Origin: Lachnospiraceae bacterium
GTDB taxonomy: Bacteria > Bacillota > Clostridia > Lachnospirales > Lachnospiraceae
Reading direction: 5' to 3'
Assembly: GCA_011959285.1 (NCBI GenBank)
Contig: BLLW01000035.1
Span: 1-38,389, forward strand
Length of the DNA: 38,389 bases
Shown here: piece after piece, positions 9,006-16,680 of the stretch
How the letters are laid out: each line of letters starts with the position of its first letter
Numbering within the stretch: the stretch's first letter is position 1
The notes under the pieces: model-generated
The model's database searches: none
Told to the model about the DNA's origin: nothing
The model's input: the letters and a program-made list of their open reading frames with translations, nothing else
Made by a program: the position numbers and the translations under genes

Positions 9006-9735
9006 ATGGAAAATGGAGGGAAAGCACAGGCAGCGGAGACCATTCTCAGCATGGAAAATATCACGAAGATCTACTCGAATGGTTTTATCACAAATAAAAA
9101 TGTAAATTTTGAATTGCGCAGGGGTGAGATACATGCACTTGCCGGGGAGAATGGAGCAGGGAAATCAACGCTGATGAAGGTTCTGTTCGGAGAAGAGCAG
9201 TGTGAGGAGGGCAGAATCCTTTATAAAGGCAAAGAGGTTAAGATCGATAGTCCTCTCAGTGCGATCAAGATGGGAATCGGCATGGTACATCAACATTTTA
9301 TGCTGGTTCAAAGTATGACCGTTGCAGAAAACATGGTGCTTGGCTTAGAGCCGGAAAAGGCAGGTTTTTTGGACAAGGAAGAAGCCAAAAAGAGGACAAG
9401 GGAAGTATCAGAAAAATATGGATTGGAAATTGACCCTGACGCCCCAGGAAACAGTAGAGATTTTCCAAGAACTAAAACGGCTTAAGGAATTAGGACATAC
9501 GGTTGTATTTATTTCTCATAAGCTGGGGGAGATTAAGGAAATCTGTGACCGGATCACAATCATGAGGGACGGAAGGACAATCGATGTCAGGATGGTGAAT
9601 GAGGTGTCCGAGCAGGAGATATCCAGACTGATGATTGGCAGGGACGTCCTTCTTAAAACAGAATTAGGAGAATACATGCTGGGAATCAAGAAAATGAGCC
9701 GGGAGCAGATAGGAGGTGCAGTGCATGAACAGTAA
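9006..9735 (+). pseudogene. nucleoside-type ABC transporter ATPase (tandem-NBD), two deletions
   Basis: Starts at ATG 9006 behind GAGGTGA. The frame encodes the start of the first nucleotide-binding domain with Walker A GENGAGKST and Q-loop HQHFML. Near 9430 the sequence jumps out of frame: one frame reads DPDAPGNSRD, the other LTPQETVEIFQELKRL. The signature (SxGxxQ) and Walker B/DEPTAVL of domain 1 are gone, while its H-loop (FISHKLGEIKEICDRI) remains. After MIGRDVLLKT the sequence passes straight to a tail (LGEYMLGIKKMSREQIGG) normally found after the second domain, so nearly the whole second NBD is missing. Intact relatives are about 500 residues; about 240 codons remain. Confidence 0.88.
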
Positions 9736-10160
9736 AACGATAGAAAAAAGATTTGACGTGATAAGGACGATATTGGCAGTCATCATTGCACTGATGATTG
9801 CGCTGGTCGTGATTGTTATTGTCAGTGATGACCCAGTGAATGCACTGTATAATTTCCTTCGGAATGTACAACAGATTCCAGTATCAGGGGCTGCCTCAAT
9901 ACGGATTTGACGGCATGCTGATTGCGATTATGGCAAAATATAATCCGGCGCTTGTACCGGTGGCAGCAATCTTCTTGGCTTATATACGTACCGGAGCGGA
10001 TATTATGAACAGGACAAGCGATGTGCCTTATGAAATTATTTCCGTTATCCAGTCGGCAATCATTATGCTTGTTGTTGCAAAGATGTTCCTAAATAACCTG
10101 AAACACAAACAGATTGTAAAATATTCTAAAATGCAGATGGAGAAGAAGGAGGCGTCATAG
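9725..10160 (+). pseudogene. nucleoside-type ABC permease, first subunit, internally deleted
   Basis: ATG 9725 follows AGGAGGTG and overlaps the end of the ATPase remnant. The first frame gives a basic start and one transmembrane helix (MNSKTIEKRF, then VIIALMIALVVIVIVS) and DDPVNALYNFL, then goes out of register and stops at 9910. Another frame (9840-10160) carries the C-terminal part (YGFDGMLIAIMAKYNPALVPVAAIFLAYI to the basic tail). The central helices of this roughly 350-residue permease are missing. The stop is followed directly by the next permease's AAGGAGG site. Confidence 0.85.
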
Positions 10161-10161
10161 A

Positions 10162-11105
10162 ATGAAACAAATTTTTAATATCATTTTTTCCACCCAGTTC
10201 TTTTAGCCCATACTCCGGATCTCCACCCCCATCATGTTTGCATCTATGGGAGCGCTTATCACATCTAGAGCGGGCGTAATCAATATCGGTTTAGAGGGAA
10301 TTATGTTGTTTGCGGCATTGTTCGGCGTCATCTTCAGCGCCGCTTCAGGCAGCGCCTGGGTAGGATTCTTGGGAGCGGTGGTGACAGGCGTACTAATTGC
10401 TATTTTGATGTCATATGTTGCGCTGGTTTTAAAATCCCATGTCACCCTTACCGGTATCGCCATCAATATGTTTGCCTCGGGATGCACCGTGTTCATTTTA
10501 TATCTTGTGACTGGTGATAAAGGAATTTCCTCTTCTCTGGCGAGCAAGGTCATGCCATCAGTGGAACTTCCTCTGATTCATAAGATACCGATCATCGGAG
10601 AGGTTCTTTCGGGGCACAATATTTTGACCTATCTGTCTTTCTTAGGGGTTTTATTTACCTATATTCTTTTGAACAAGACGGTGGTCGGGCTTAGAATTAG
10701 GGCAGTAGGGGAGAATGAACAGGCAGCGCTTTCCGTGGGCGCTAAGCCGGTAAAATATCAGTTTATCGCTATGCTGATCAGCGGTGTCTTAGCCGGCATG
10801 GGAGGCGCTTATATGTCCATGGGATATGTATCCTGGTTTTCCCGTGACATGGTGGCAGGGCGTGGGTTTATCGCGCTGGCAGCACAGCAGCTGGGGCAGG
10901 GCACTACGCTGGGAACGATGAGTGCGACCCTTGTATTTGGAATGGCAGATGCGCTGGCAAATAACCTTCAGGCATTGCAGATGCCATCGGAATTCGTACA
11001 GTCCATCCCTATGTGACCACGATTGTCGGTCTGGTGGTCTTTTCTATAGCAAAGCAGAGAAAAGAATTAAAGCGGATTAGAGAAAATAACAGTAAAACGA
11101 TATAG
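10162..11105 (+). pseudogene. nucleoside-type ABC permease, second subunit, nonsense plus frameshift
   Basis: From ATG 10162 the frame reads MKQIFNIIFSTQFF and meets an in-frame TAG at 10204-10206, then continues as PILRISTPIMFASMGALI and the permease hallmark INIGLEGIMLFAALFG. About eight membrane segments follow, including LRIRAVGENEQAALSVGA. Near 11006 a one-base deletion in CCATCCCTATG ends the frame at 11016 (EFVQSIPM); the alternative frame continues the natural tail (YVTTIVGLVVFSIAKQRKEL) to TAG 11103-11105. Only two small lesions separate it from an intact gene, so it is the least decayed transporter gene here. Re-initiation at ATG 10234 could make an N-terminally shortened protein. 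Confidence 0.88.
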
Positions 11106-11122
11106 AAGAAAGGAAGGTAGTT

Positions 11123-11865
11123 ATGAGTAAAAAGGCATGGGAATATGAAAGAGAAATCGTTGAGAACGAAAGACCGTTTCCGGAGCGGGCGGGACGTGTG
11201 CTGGCAAGAACAAAAAATGACATTGCTTTATATAGGCATACATGCAGGCTTTTTAAGACCTTATTTGATTCTCCCAAAAAGGAAGATCATGCACATTGGA
11301 AGTACACGGAATACAACAGTTTTGAGCAGTATGTCGCATCGGTGCAATTTCCGGCGTATGGGTCTTATGTCCTTGACAGAGACGAACTGTATGATAAGAT
11401 TTACGCAGGCTGGATTGCTCAGGTATGTGCAGGCGCAATCGGAACAGCCATTGAAGGGTATCACACCAAAGCGCTTGAAAAGTTTGCGGTATGGTAGACC
11501 GTTATATCAAAGATCCCGAAATGTATAATGATGATTTGACGTTTGAACTGGCATTTCTGGAGACATTTATAAGAAAGGGGTATGATCTGACCGCAGCGGA
11601 TGTGGCAGAGGATTGGGCGGCAAAGCTTCCTTTTGCATTTACCGCAGAAGGCATCGCGCTTAAGAATATTAAGAATGGCATCTATCCGCCGGAAAGCGGG
11701 AAATTCAGGAATCCTTTCAGGGAATTGATTGGTGCACAGATGAGGGGGAGGAATCTGCGGCATGGTGGCGCCGGGCAATCCCTATATGGCGGCAAAGCTG
11801 GCGTATTTCTGGCAGAAAAAACAGTGGATGCTGTATTAAAAGCAGGAAAGGAGAAGGACTGCTGA
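11123..11865 (+). pseudogene. ADP-ribosylglycohydrolase-family protein A, broken
   Basis: ATG 11123 follows AGGAAGG. The first frame carries the N-terminal region with the family's opening helix (DELYDKIYAGWIAQVCAGAIGTAIEGY) and stops at 11497. A shifted frame from about 11488 continues with GMVDRYIKDPEMYNDDLTFE, which holds a metal-binding Asp pair, up to IGAQMRG. A third register contains CGMVAPGNPYMAAKLAYFWQ. The final frame ends KTVDAVLKAGKEKDC at TGA 11863-11865. The second half of the fold, with the conserved SHxxNG and late Asp-rich metal site, is absent. Family enzymes cleave the N- or O-glycosidic bond of ADP-ribose or related ribosides. Confidence 0.82.
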
Positions 11866-12323
11866 TGAAAGCATGGGAATATACGCATGAGATGACGAAG
11901 CGGGCAGTTCCCGTACTGTAAACAGAAGAAGAAAAGGAATGGACGGGACGGTGTCCCATGTAAACAATGGGGTGCTGGGAGAAGTGTTCAATGCGATTTT
12001 GGTATCCTTGGCTTATGTGGAAAATGATGTAAGGGAGCTTTTGGAAAAGACGATTAAGATGATGCCGCCCAAAAGCGAATACTATTCCGTTGTCAAATTT
12101 GCCTGGGATGCATGTGAACAATCCGATTATTGGGAAGATGCGTGGAAAGCCTGCGAAGAGAAATACAAACGGTATAATTGGATTCACACTTATCCCAATG
12201 CGGCGGCGGAGGTAGTGTCGCTTTACTTTGGGAGAAACGATTTTGATGCGTGGATATGAGTACACCACAATTTCACATCTTGCCAGGCAGGTGTTAAAAG
12301 CCATCGAAAAAATCAAGGAGTAG
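11865..12323 (+). pseudogene. ADP-ribosylglycohydrolase-family protein B, broken tandem paralogue
   Basis: A second copy starts at ATG 11865, overlapping the stop of copy A as TGATG. Its N-terminus MKAWEYTHEMTKRAVPVL resembles copy A (KKAWEYEREI), but it stops at 11921. The frame from about 11939 holds DGTVSHVNNGVLGEVFNAIL, the SHxxNG motif of the family, and a mid region to WIHTYPNAAAEVVSLYFGRN. A third frame from 12246 ends the gene (YTTISHLARQVLKAIEKIKE, TAG 12321-12323). The N-terminal metal site and the late Asp motif are deleted. Copies A and B hold complementary halves of the fold, which could suggest one split gene. The repeated KAWEYxxE start and the two separate tails argue for two genes. 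Confidence 0.8.
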
Positions 12324-12333
12324 GAGGAAAGGC

Positions 12334-12966
12334 GTGAAATTCGATACAAAAGGCTTAATTAGAAAATTGATTGTTGCCATGGCAGGGCTGATTATCTGCG
12401 GAATAGGTGTAGGGATTTTTTTATACAGCAGTCTGGGAGTGGACCCTGCAAGCGTGTTTGAGCTTGGAATAGGGAATGTCTTTCACATAAGCTATGGGAC
12501 TTCCGCAGCGGCAATTAATGTGGTCATACTGGTGATTGTGTTTTTCTTGGACAAGTCCTATATCAACATTGCATCTATTCTTGCAATTTTTGGAATTGGA
12601 TATACCGCAGACCTTATTAATTTTGTACTGGGGATTTTCTTAAAGGGAGAGCAGCATATCATTATAAGGCTTGTTATGATTGTAATCGGTCTGTTGGTCA
12701 TGAGTACCGGAATCGCTACTTACATAAGGGCGGATTTGGGAGTAGGCGCCATTGATCTGGTCTCGGAGATTATCAGCGATAAATTGAAGATTTCTTACAG
12801 GGGTGTTCGTGTTGCGGCAGATGTGGTATTTGTGGCAGTTGGATTCGCGCTGGGAGGAGCTGTTGGAATTGGAACGGTGCTGGCAGCGTTTATGACGGGT
12901 CCGGCTATACAGTTTTTGCGTCCTTATGTGTATAAGGTTACGGATAAGATTTTGATAAAAGAATAA
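12334..12966 (+). CDS. YczE/YitT-type integral membrane protein
   Basis: A 210-residue membrane protein with five or six hydrophobic segments. It has two repeat-like halves: GIGVGIFLYSSLGVDPASVF near residue 24 and STGIATYIRADLGVGAIDLV near residue 129, so an internal duplication is visible. This Gly-x-D-P/A-D-L-G pattern is typical of the YczE/YitT group. GTG start with AGGAGG at about 12322-12327, overlapping the stop of the broken hydrolase B. It is intact although every gene in the preceding 5 kb is damaged. Function is not known; by position it could transport the substrate or product of the ribosyl pathway. Confidence 0.75.
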   Translation: MKFDTKGLIRKLIVAMAGLIICGIGVGIFLYSSLGVDPASVFELGIGNVFHISYGTSAAAINVVILVIVFFLDKSYINIASILAIFGIGYTADLINFVLGIFLKGEQHIIIRLVMIVIGLLVMSTGIATYIRADLGVGAIDLVSEIISDKLKISYRGVRVAADVVFVAVGFALGGAVGIGTVLAAFMTGPAIQFLRPYVYKVTDKILIKE

Positions 12967-12983
12967 CTATTTCTTTTGCTGCG

Positions 12984-13083
12984 GGAACCGGGCATACCGT
13001 AGGTGACAGGAAGTCAGGCGGAAGGGGCGGAACATAAAGCCCGGTATTCTGACTTTCTGACCGCTTATGGTGTGCCCGGTTCC
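12984..13083 (+). repeat. 100-base imperfect long hairpin
   Basis: Outer arms GGAACCGGGCATACC (12984-12998) and 13069-13083 are complementary except one G-U type mismatch. An inner stem pairs CAGGAAGTCAG (about 13006-13016) with CTGACTTTCTG (about 13049-13059). The loop is about 30 bases. No T-run follows, so it is not a classic terminator. It may be a small repeat element, a structured leader for the LacI-ribokinase gene, or an mRNA 3' structure of the membrane protein gene. Confidence 0.65.
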
Positions 13084-13149
13084 AGTTACTGGTGCAGAGA
13101 TAATACTAGTTTTATTACAAAAAAGAAGATGTGAAAGCGCGGTTTTGTG

Positions 13150-13178
13150 TAGAAAAGGACGGGTAAAAGGTGTATAAT
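13150..13178 (+). promoter_or_regulatory. promoter of the LacI-ribokinase gene
   Basis: TATAAT at 13173-13178 is a perfect -10; TAGAAA at 13150-13155 is a weak -35 at 17 bases. A LacI/cre-like imperfect palindrome (TGAAAGCG ... GGTTTTG, about 13131-13147) lies just upstream and could be an autoregulatory operator, but the half-site spacing is not canonical. Confidence 0.6.
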
Positions 13179-13216
13179 GGAAGGCAGAGGTTGAGCAGGA
13201 AGGGTGTGGCAGATAG

Positions 13217-15118
13217 GTGAATATAAAAGATATTGCAAAGCTTTGTGGAGTGTCTCCGTCTACAGTGTCAAAAATTCTCCATAACAAGGATTCAAATATC
13301 AGTGTGGAGACAAGGAAAAAGGTGCTTGAGGTTATCAAGGAATATCAGTATGTGCCGTATTCAAAAGTGATCAACAGCGCTGCACCGAAGACGAATATGA
13401 TTGGTGTGTTGGTTTCGGGGGACATGTATGGAGGGCAGGAGTTTCTTTATGCGATAGAAGCTGCTGCGGCAAGGGAAGGTTATAGCATTATTCTGTGCAA
13501 CACACAAGGGGAAGAGGACAAGCTTCAGAAGTACTGCGGTGTTCTTGAGAATAAGGGTGTCGATGGAATCATCTCAGTGTGTCAGGACGTGGAATTGCTG
13601 GAAAACGGCAAGATTCCCAAGGTACAGATTCTTGGTAAAAAGAAGGAAAATAGTAAGAATGACACGGCAGATATTTATTTTGAAATGCAGGAAGCCGGAT
13701 ATGCGGCGGCTAATTATCTGTTGGAAAAAGGACATAGAAAGATAGCATGTCTTTTGAGGGAAGATGATATAGATATTAAAGCAGGGTGCCTGCTGGCTTA
13801 TAAAGAACGTTTTATTTCTCCGGACAAGGAATGGATCTTCTTGGGAACGGATGAGGATATTATGAATATTGGTATTGCCAGGTGTCTCGGGGAAGAGGTC
13901 ACTGCGGTAATTTGTGCAGATATGGAGATTGGAAATATCCTATATGAGAAGCTGCGTGAAAGGGGAGACACAATCCCCAACAAGATATCCATTATCAGTG
14001 CAAGGGATCACAAGATGGCAGAGAGAATCTGTCCGCCTATGACGGCAGTACATATTCCAACAAATGAAATAGGGGAAGCAGCGGTGGGTGCCCTGATCGA
14101 AATCATGGAGGGAAGGAAGCCGGCTTATGAATGCAGGAAACGTTTTGAATTGAAAATAAAAGAAAGAGGAAGTGTAAAAAAACCCGCAAATCATGATCAG
14201 GGGAAAAAGATCGTGGTGGTGGGAAGCATGAACATGGACTGCATCATTAATGTTTCTCATATCCCTACAGGAGGGGAAACCGTCAGAAGCGGGAATATCG
14301 TATCCCTTCCGGGCGGAAAAGGGGCAAATCAGGCGGTGGGTGCCGGCAGGCTGGAGGGGCTTGTGTATATGATTGGAAGGCTGGGAAACGACAGCGATGG
14401 AAAAGAGATATACAACAGTCTGGTGAACAGCGGCGTACATACCGATGGAGTCGTGTTTGATGAAAATATCCCCACAGGAAAAGCGTATATAAACGTTCCA
14501 CCCGATGGCGAGAGCACAATCGTCATTTATGGCGGCGCAAACGAAAAACTGGACAGAAGCCAGGTGCGCCAATATGCCCAGCTTCTGGATGATGCGGCAT
14601 ACTGCCTCCTCACATTGGAGATTGCAGAAGAAACGGTGGAATACACCATCCAGAAATGCAAAAAGAAGAATGTGGAAGTCATCTTAAAACCCTCCTCAGT
14701 AGAGAAGATGAAGGAAAGTCTATTTGAAAATATCGATTACTTCATACCCAATGAAAAAGAAGTAAAGCAATTGATTCCGGGGGATACCACAATAGAAGAA
14801 AAAGCAGATATCCTACTGTCGAAGGGTGTAAAAAATGTGATTATTACATTAGGACATAAAGGGTGTTATCTGAAAAATGCCGAGTACGAACGATATTTCC
14901 CGGCAGCAGATTTTTACCCTTTAGATACGACAGGAGCCGCGGATGCATTTATCAGCGCATTTGCGGTGGCACTGAGCGAAGGTCATGAGATTCTATATGC
15001 CATTGGATTTGCCAGCTATGCAGCTGGCGTAAGCATCACAAGACAGGGCGTTCAACCCGCTATGGCTGACCGAAAGGGACTTGCTTTATATCAGGAGGAA
15101 ATCAATAGTTTTACTTAA
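13217..15118 (+). CDS. LacI-family repressor fused to ribokinase (PfkB family)
   Basis: A 633-residue two-part protein from GTG 13217 (AGGAAGGG upstream). Residues 1-55 form a LacI helix-turn-helix (MNIKDIAKLCGVSPSTVSKIL). Residues 60-315 are a periplasmic-binding-like sensor ending KRFELKIKERGS. After a short linker, residues about 329-630 are a full ribokinase: GSMNMDCIINV, PGGKGANQAVGAGRLEG near 364, and DTTGAADAF at 570-578 with the catalytic-base Asp-576. The third residue of the usual GAGD anion hole is Ala, a conservative but notable change. The two domains share one uninterrupted frame. The likely role is a repressor that senses or phosphorylates ribose or a riboside and controls the adjacent locus. 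Whether the kinase works or serves as a second sensor is unknown. Confidence 0.9.
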   Translation: MNIKDIAKLCGVSPSTVSKILHNKDSNISVETRKKVLEVIKEYQYVPYSKVINSAAPKTNMIGVLVSGDMYGGQEFLYAIEAAAAREGYSIILCNTQGEEDKLQKYCGVLENKGVDGIISVCQDVELLENGKIPKVQILGKKKENSKNDTADIYFEMQEAGYAAANYLLEKGHRKIACLLREDDIDIKAGCLLAYKERFISPDKEWIFLGTDEDIMNIGIARCLGEEVTAVICADMEIGNILYEKLRERGDTIPNKISIISARDHKMAERICPPMTAVHIPTNEIGEAAVGALIEIMEGRKPAYECRKRFELKIKERGSVKKPANHDQGKKIVVVGSMNMDCIINVSHIPTGGETVRSGNIVSLPGGKGANQAVGAGRLEGLVYMIGRLGNDSDGKEIYNSLVNSGVHTDGVVFDENIPTGKAYINVPPDGESTIVIYGGANEKLDRSQVRQYAQLLDDAAYCLLTLEIAEETVEYTIQKCKKKNVEVILKPSSVEKMKESLFENIDYFIPNEKEVKQLIPGDTTIEEKADILLSKGVKNVIITLGHKGCYLKNAEYERYFPAADFYPLDTTGAADAFISAFAVALSEGHEILYAIGFASYAAGVSITRQGVQPAMADRKGLALYQEEINSFT

Positions 15119-15130
15119 AGGGAGAGTCCA

Positions 15131-15203
15131 GACCCAATGTCAGTCAGCGGGGCGCCTGCGGTGGGAAGCATAAGCAGCCAGACCCGCTGACTGACATTGG
15201 GTC
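15131..15203. terminator. bidirectional hairpin between convergent genes
   Basis: Perfect 21-bp inverted repeat: the left arm starts GACCCAATGTCAGTC at 15131 and runs to 15151, the right arm is 15183-15203, with a loop of about 31 bases. It lies between the stop of the LacI-ribokinase gene (plus) and of pncB (minus). There is no long T-run on either side, but the placement suits termination in both directions. Confidence 0.7.
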
Positions 15204-15214
15204 CTTCATCCAAT

Positions 15215-16669
15215 TTACTTCTTACTCATTTGATCCAGTAATTCGATTTTGATGTCGTATAGTTTTTGGGATAGATCTATGTATACCTTGTGGGGGTTTG
15301 CGAAGCGTCTGGTTTCGTCCCAGAGGGTGTTTTGTTCGTTCTGGCAGTAGGTTCGGATGTCCATGACCTTGGGAGAAGCGTAGCAGCAGGTTCCGTTTTG
15401 GAAGATGGGAACCATGATTTCCCGCAGGGTGTAGGTGCCGGGGGCGAGTTTGGTTTTCTTCCAAGGTTCTGTGGGGTCGAATAAGAGTAAGGGGGTGTTT
15501 TCGTTAAAGGTTTCGCCTACCAGACAAATCAGGTCGGCTTTGATTTTGCCAGTTTCTTTTTCGTAGATGCGGTAGACGGTCTTGTTGCCGGGGTTGGTTA
15601 TTTTTTCGGAGTTTTCGGATAGTTTGATTTTGGGGATGAAGTCTCCATTCTCGTTCATGATAGCAGCTAATTTGTATACGCCGCCGAAGGCAGGATTATC
15701 TTTGGCGGTAATTAAGTTGGTGCCTACGCCCCAGGAGGTAATGGCAGCGCCTTGGGCTTTCAGGGTCTCGATTAGGTATTCGTCCAGATCGTTGGAGGCG
15801 GAGATGACAGCGTCTGTAAAGCCGGCGTCGTCCAGCATCCGGCGGGCTTTCTTGGACAAATAGGCAAGGTCGCCGCTGTCTAGGCGAATGCCATAGTAGG
15901 TGAGGGGGATACCGGCGGCGCGCATTTCAGAGAATACGCGGATGGCGTTGGGAACGCCGGACTTTAGGGTGTCATAGGTATCTACCAGCAGAATGCAGGC
16001 AGAGGGGTAAAGGTCGGCATAGGTTTTGAATGCGGTGTATTCATCGGGGAAGCTCATGATCCAGCTGTGGGCGTGGGTGCCCTTGACGGGAATGTCGAAA
16101 AGCTGACCGCAGAGTACGTTGGAGGTGCCGATGCATCCGCCGATGACGGCAGCTCTTGCGCCGTAAATGCCGGCGTCAGGTCCCTGGGCGCGGCGCAGAC
16201 CAAATTCCATGATGCCGTCGCCCTTTGCAGCATAGCAGACGCGTGCAGCTTTGGTGGCAATTAGGCTCTGGTGGTTGATGATATTTAAGATTGCGGTTTC
16301 TACAAGCTGGGCTTCCATAATAGGGGCGATCACTTTGACCAAAGGTTCTCTGGGGAAGACTACGGTTCCTTCGGGAATGGCATAGATGTCGCCCGAAAAG
16401 TGAAAGTCTGCCAAGTAGTCAAGGAAGTCACGGTCAAAGATATGCAGGCTTGCCAGATAGTCGATGTCCTGAGGAGAGAAATGCAGTTCCTTTATATATT
16501 GGATTAACTGCTCTAATCCGGCAGCGATTGCATAACCGCCTCCGCAGGGATTGTTCCGGTAAAAGGCGTCAAAGATGACGGTTTCGTTTCGATCCTTATG
16601 CTTGAAGTAGCCTTGCATCATGGTGAGTTCGTAAAGGTCTGTCAGCAGTGTTAAGTTTTGTCTGTCCAT
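15215..16669 (-). CDS. pncB: nicotinate phosphoribosyltransferase
   Basis: Converts nicotinate, PRPP and ATP to nicotinate mononucleotide, the entry step of the Preiss-Handler NAD salvage route. The 484-residue protein matches the family throughout: LLTDLYELTMMQGYF at the N-terminus, FDAFYRNNPCGGGYAIAAGL, FGLRRAQGPDAG, the phosphohistidine-type motif GTHAHSWIMSFPDE, and RLDSGDLAYLSKKARRML with the phosphate-binding loop. AGGAGATT precedes the ATG. The gene starts 11 bases after the acetyltransferase stop on the same strand, and its ribosome site overlaps that stop, so the two are probably co-transcribed. Confidence 0.95.
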   Translation of the reverse strand: MDRQNLTLLTDLYELTMMQGYFKHKDRNETVIFDAFYRNNPCGGGYAIAAGLEQLIQYIKELHFSPQDIDYLASLHIFDRDFLDYLADFHFSGDIYAIPEGTVVFPREPLVKVIAPIMEAQLVETAILNIINHQSLIATKAARVCYAAKGDGIMEFGLRRAQGPDAGIYGARAAVIGGCIGTSNVLCGQLFDIPVKGTHAHSWIMSFPDEYTAFKTYADLYPSACILLVDTYDTLKSGVPNAIRVFSEMRAAGIPLTYYGIRLDSGDLAYLSKKARRMLDDAGFTDAVISASNDLDEYLIETLKAQGAAITSWGVGTNLITAKDNPAFGGVYKLAAIMNENGDFIPKIKLSENSEKITNPGNKTVYRIYEKETGKIKADLICLVGETFNENTPLLLFDPTEPWKKTKLAPGTYTLREIMVPIFQNGTCCYASPKVMDIRTYCQNEQNTLWDETRRFANPHKVYIDLSQKLYDIKIELLDQMSKK

Positions 16670-16680
16670 AGTAATCTCCT

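Noticed and set aside
10204-10206. In-frame TAG read as pyrrolysine or another recoding event
   Set aside because: No recoding signal is evident, the same gene has a second frameshift, and all neighbours are broken, so simple nonsense mutation is far more likely.
11123-12323. One ADP-ribosylglycohydrolase gene with multiple frameshifts
   Set aside because: Two similar N-termini (KAWEYEREI and KAWEYTHEM), a TGATG coupling and two separate C-terminal tails indicate two tandem genes.
12984-13083. Known riboswitch aptamer
   Set aside because: No conserved riboswitch core could be recognised and it is a simple nested hairpin ahead of, not after, the likely promoter.
14145-14215. Fusion artefact between separate LacI and ribokinase genes
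   Set aside because: The linker is short, the frame is uninterrupted, both domains are complete and no ribosome site or start precedes the kinase part.
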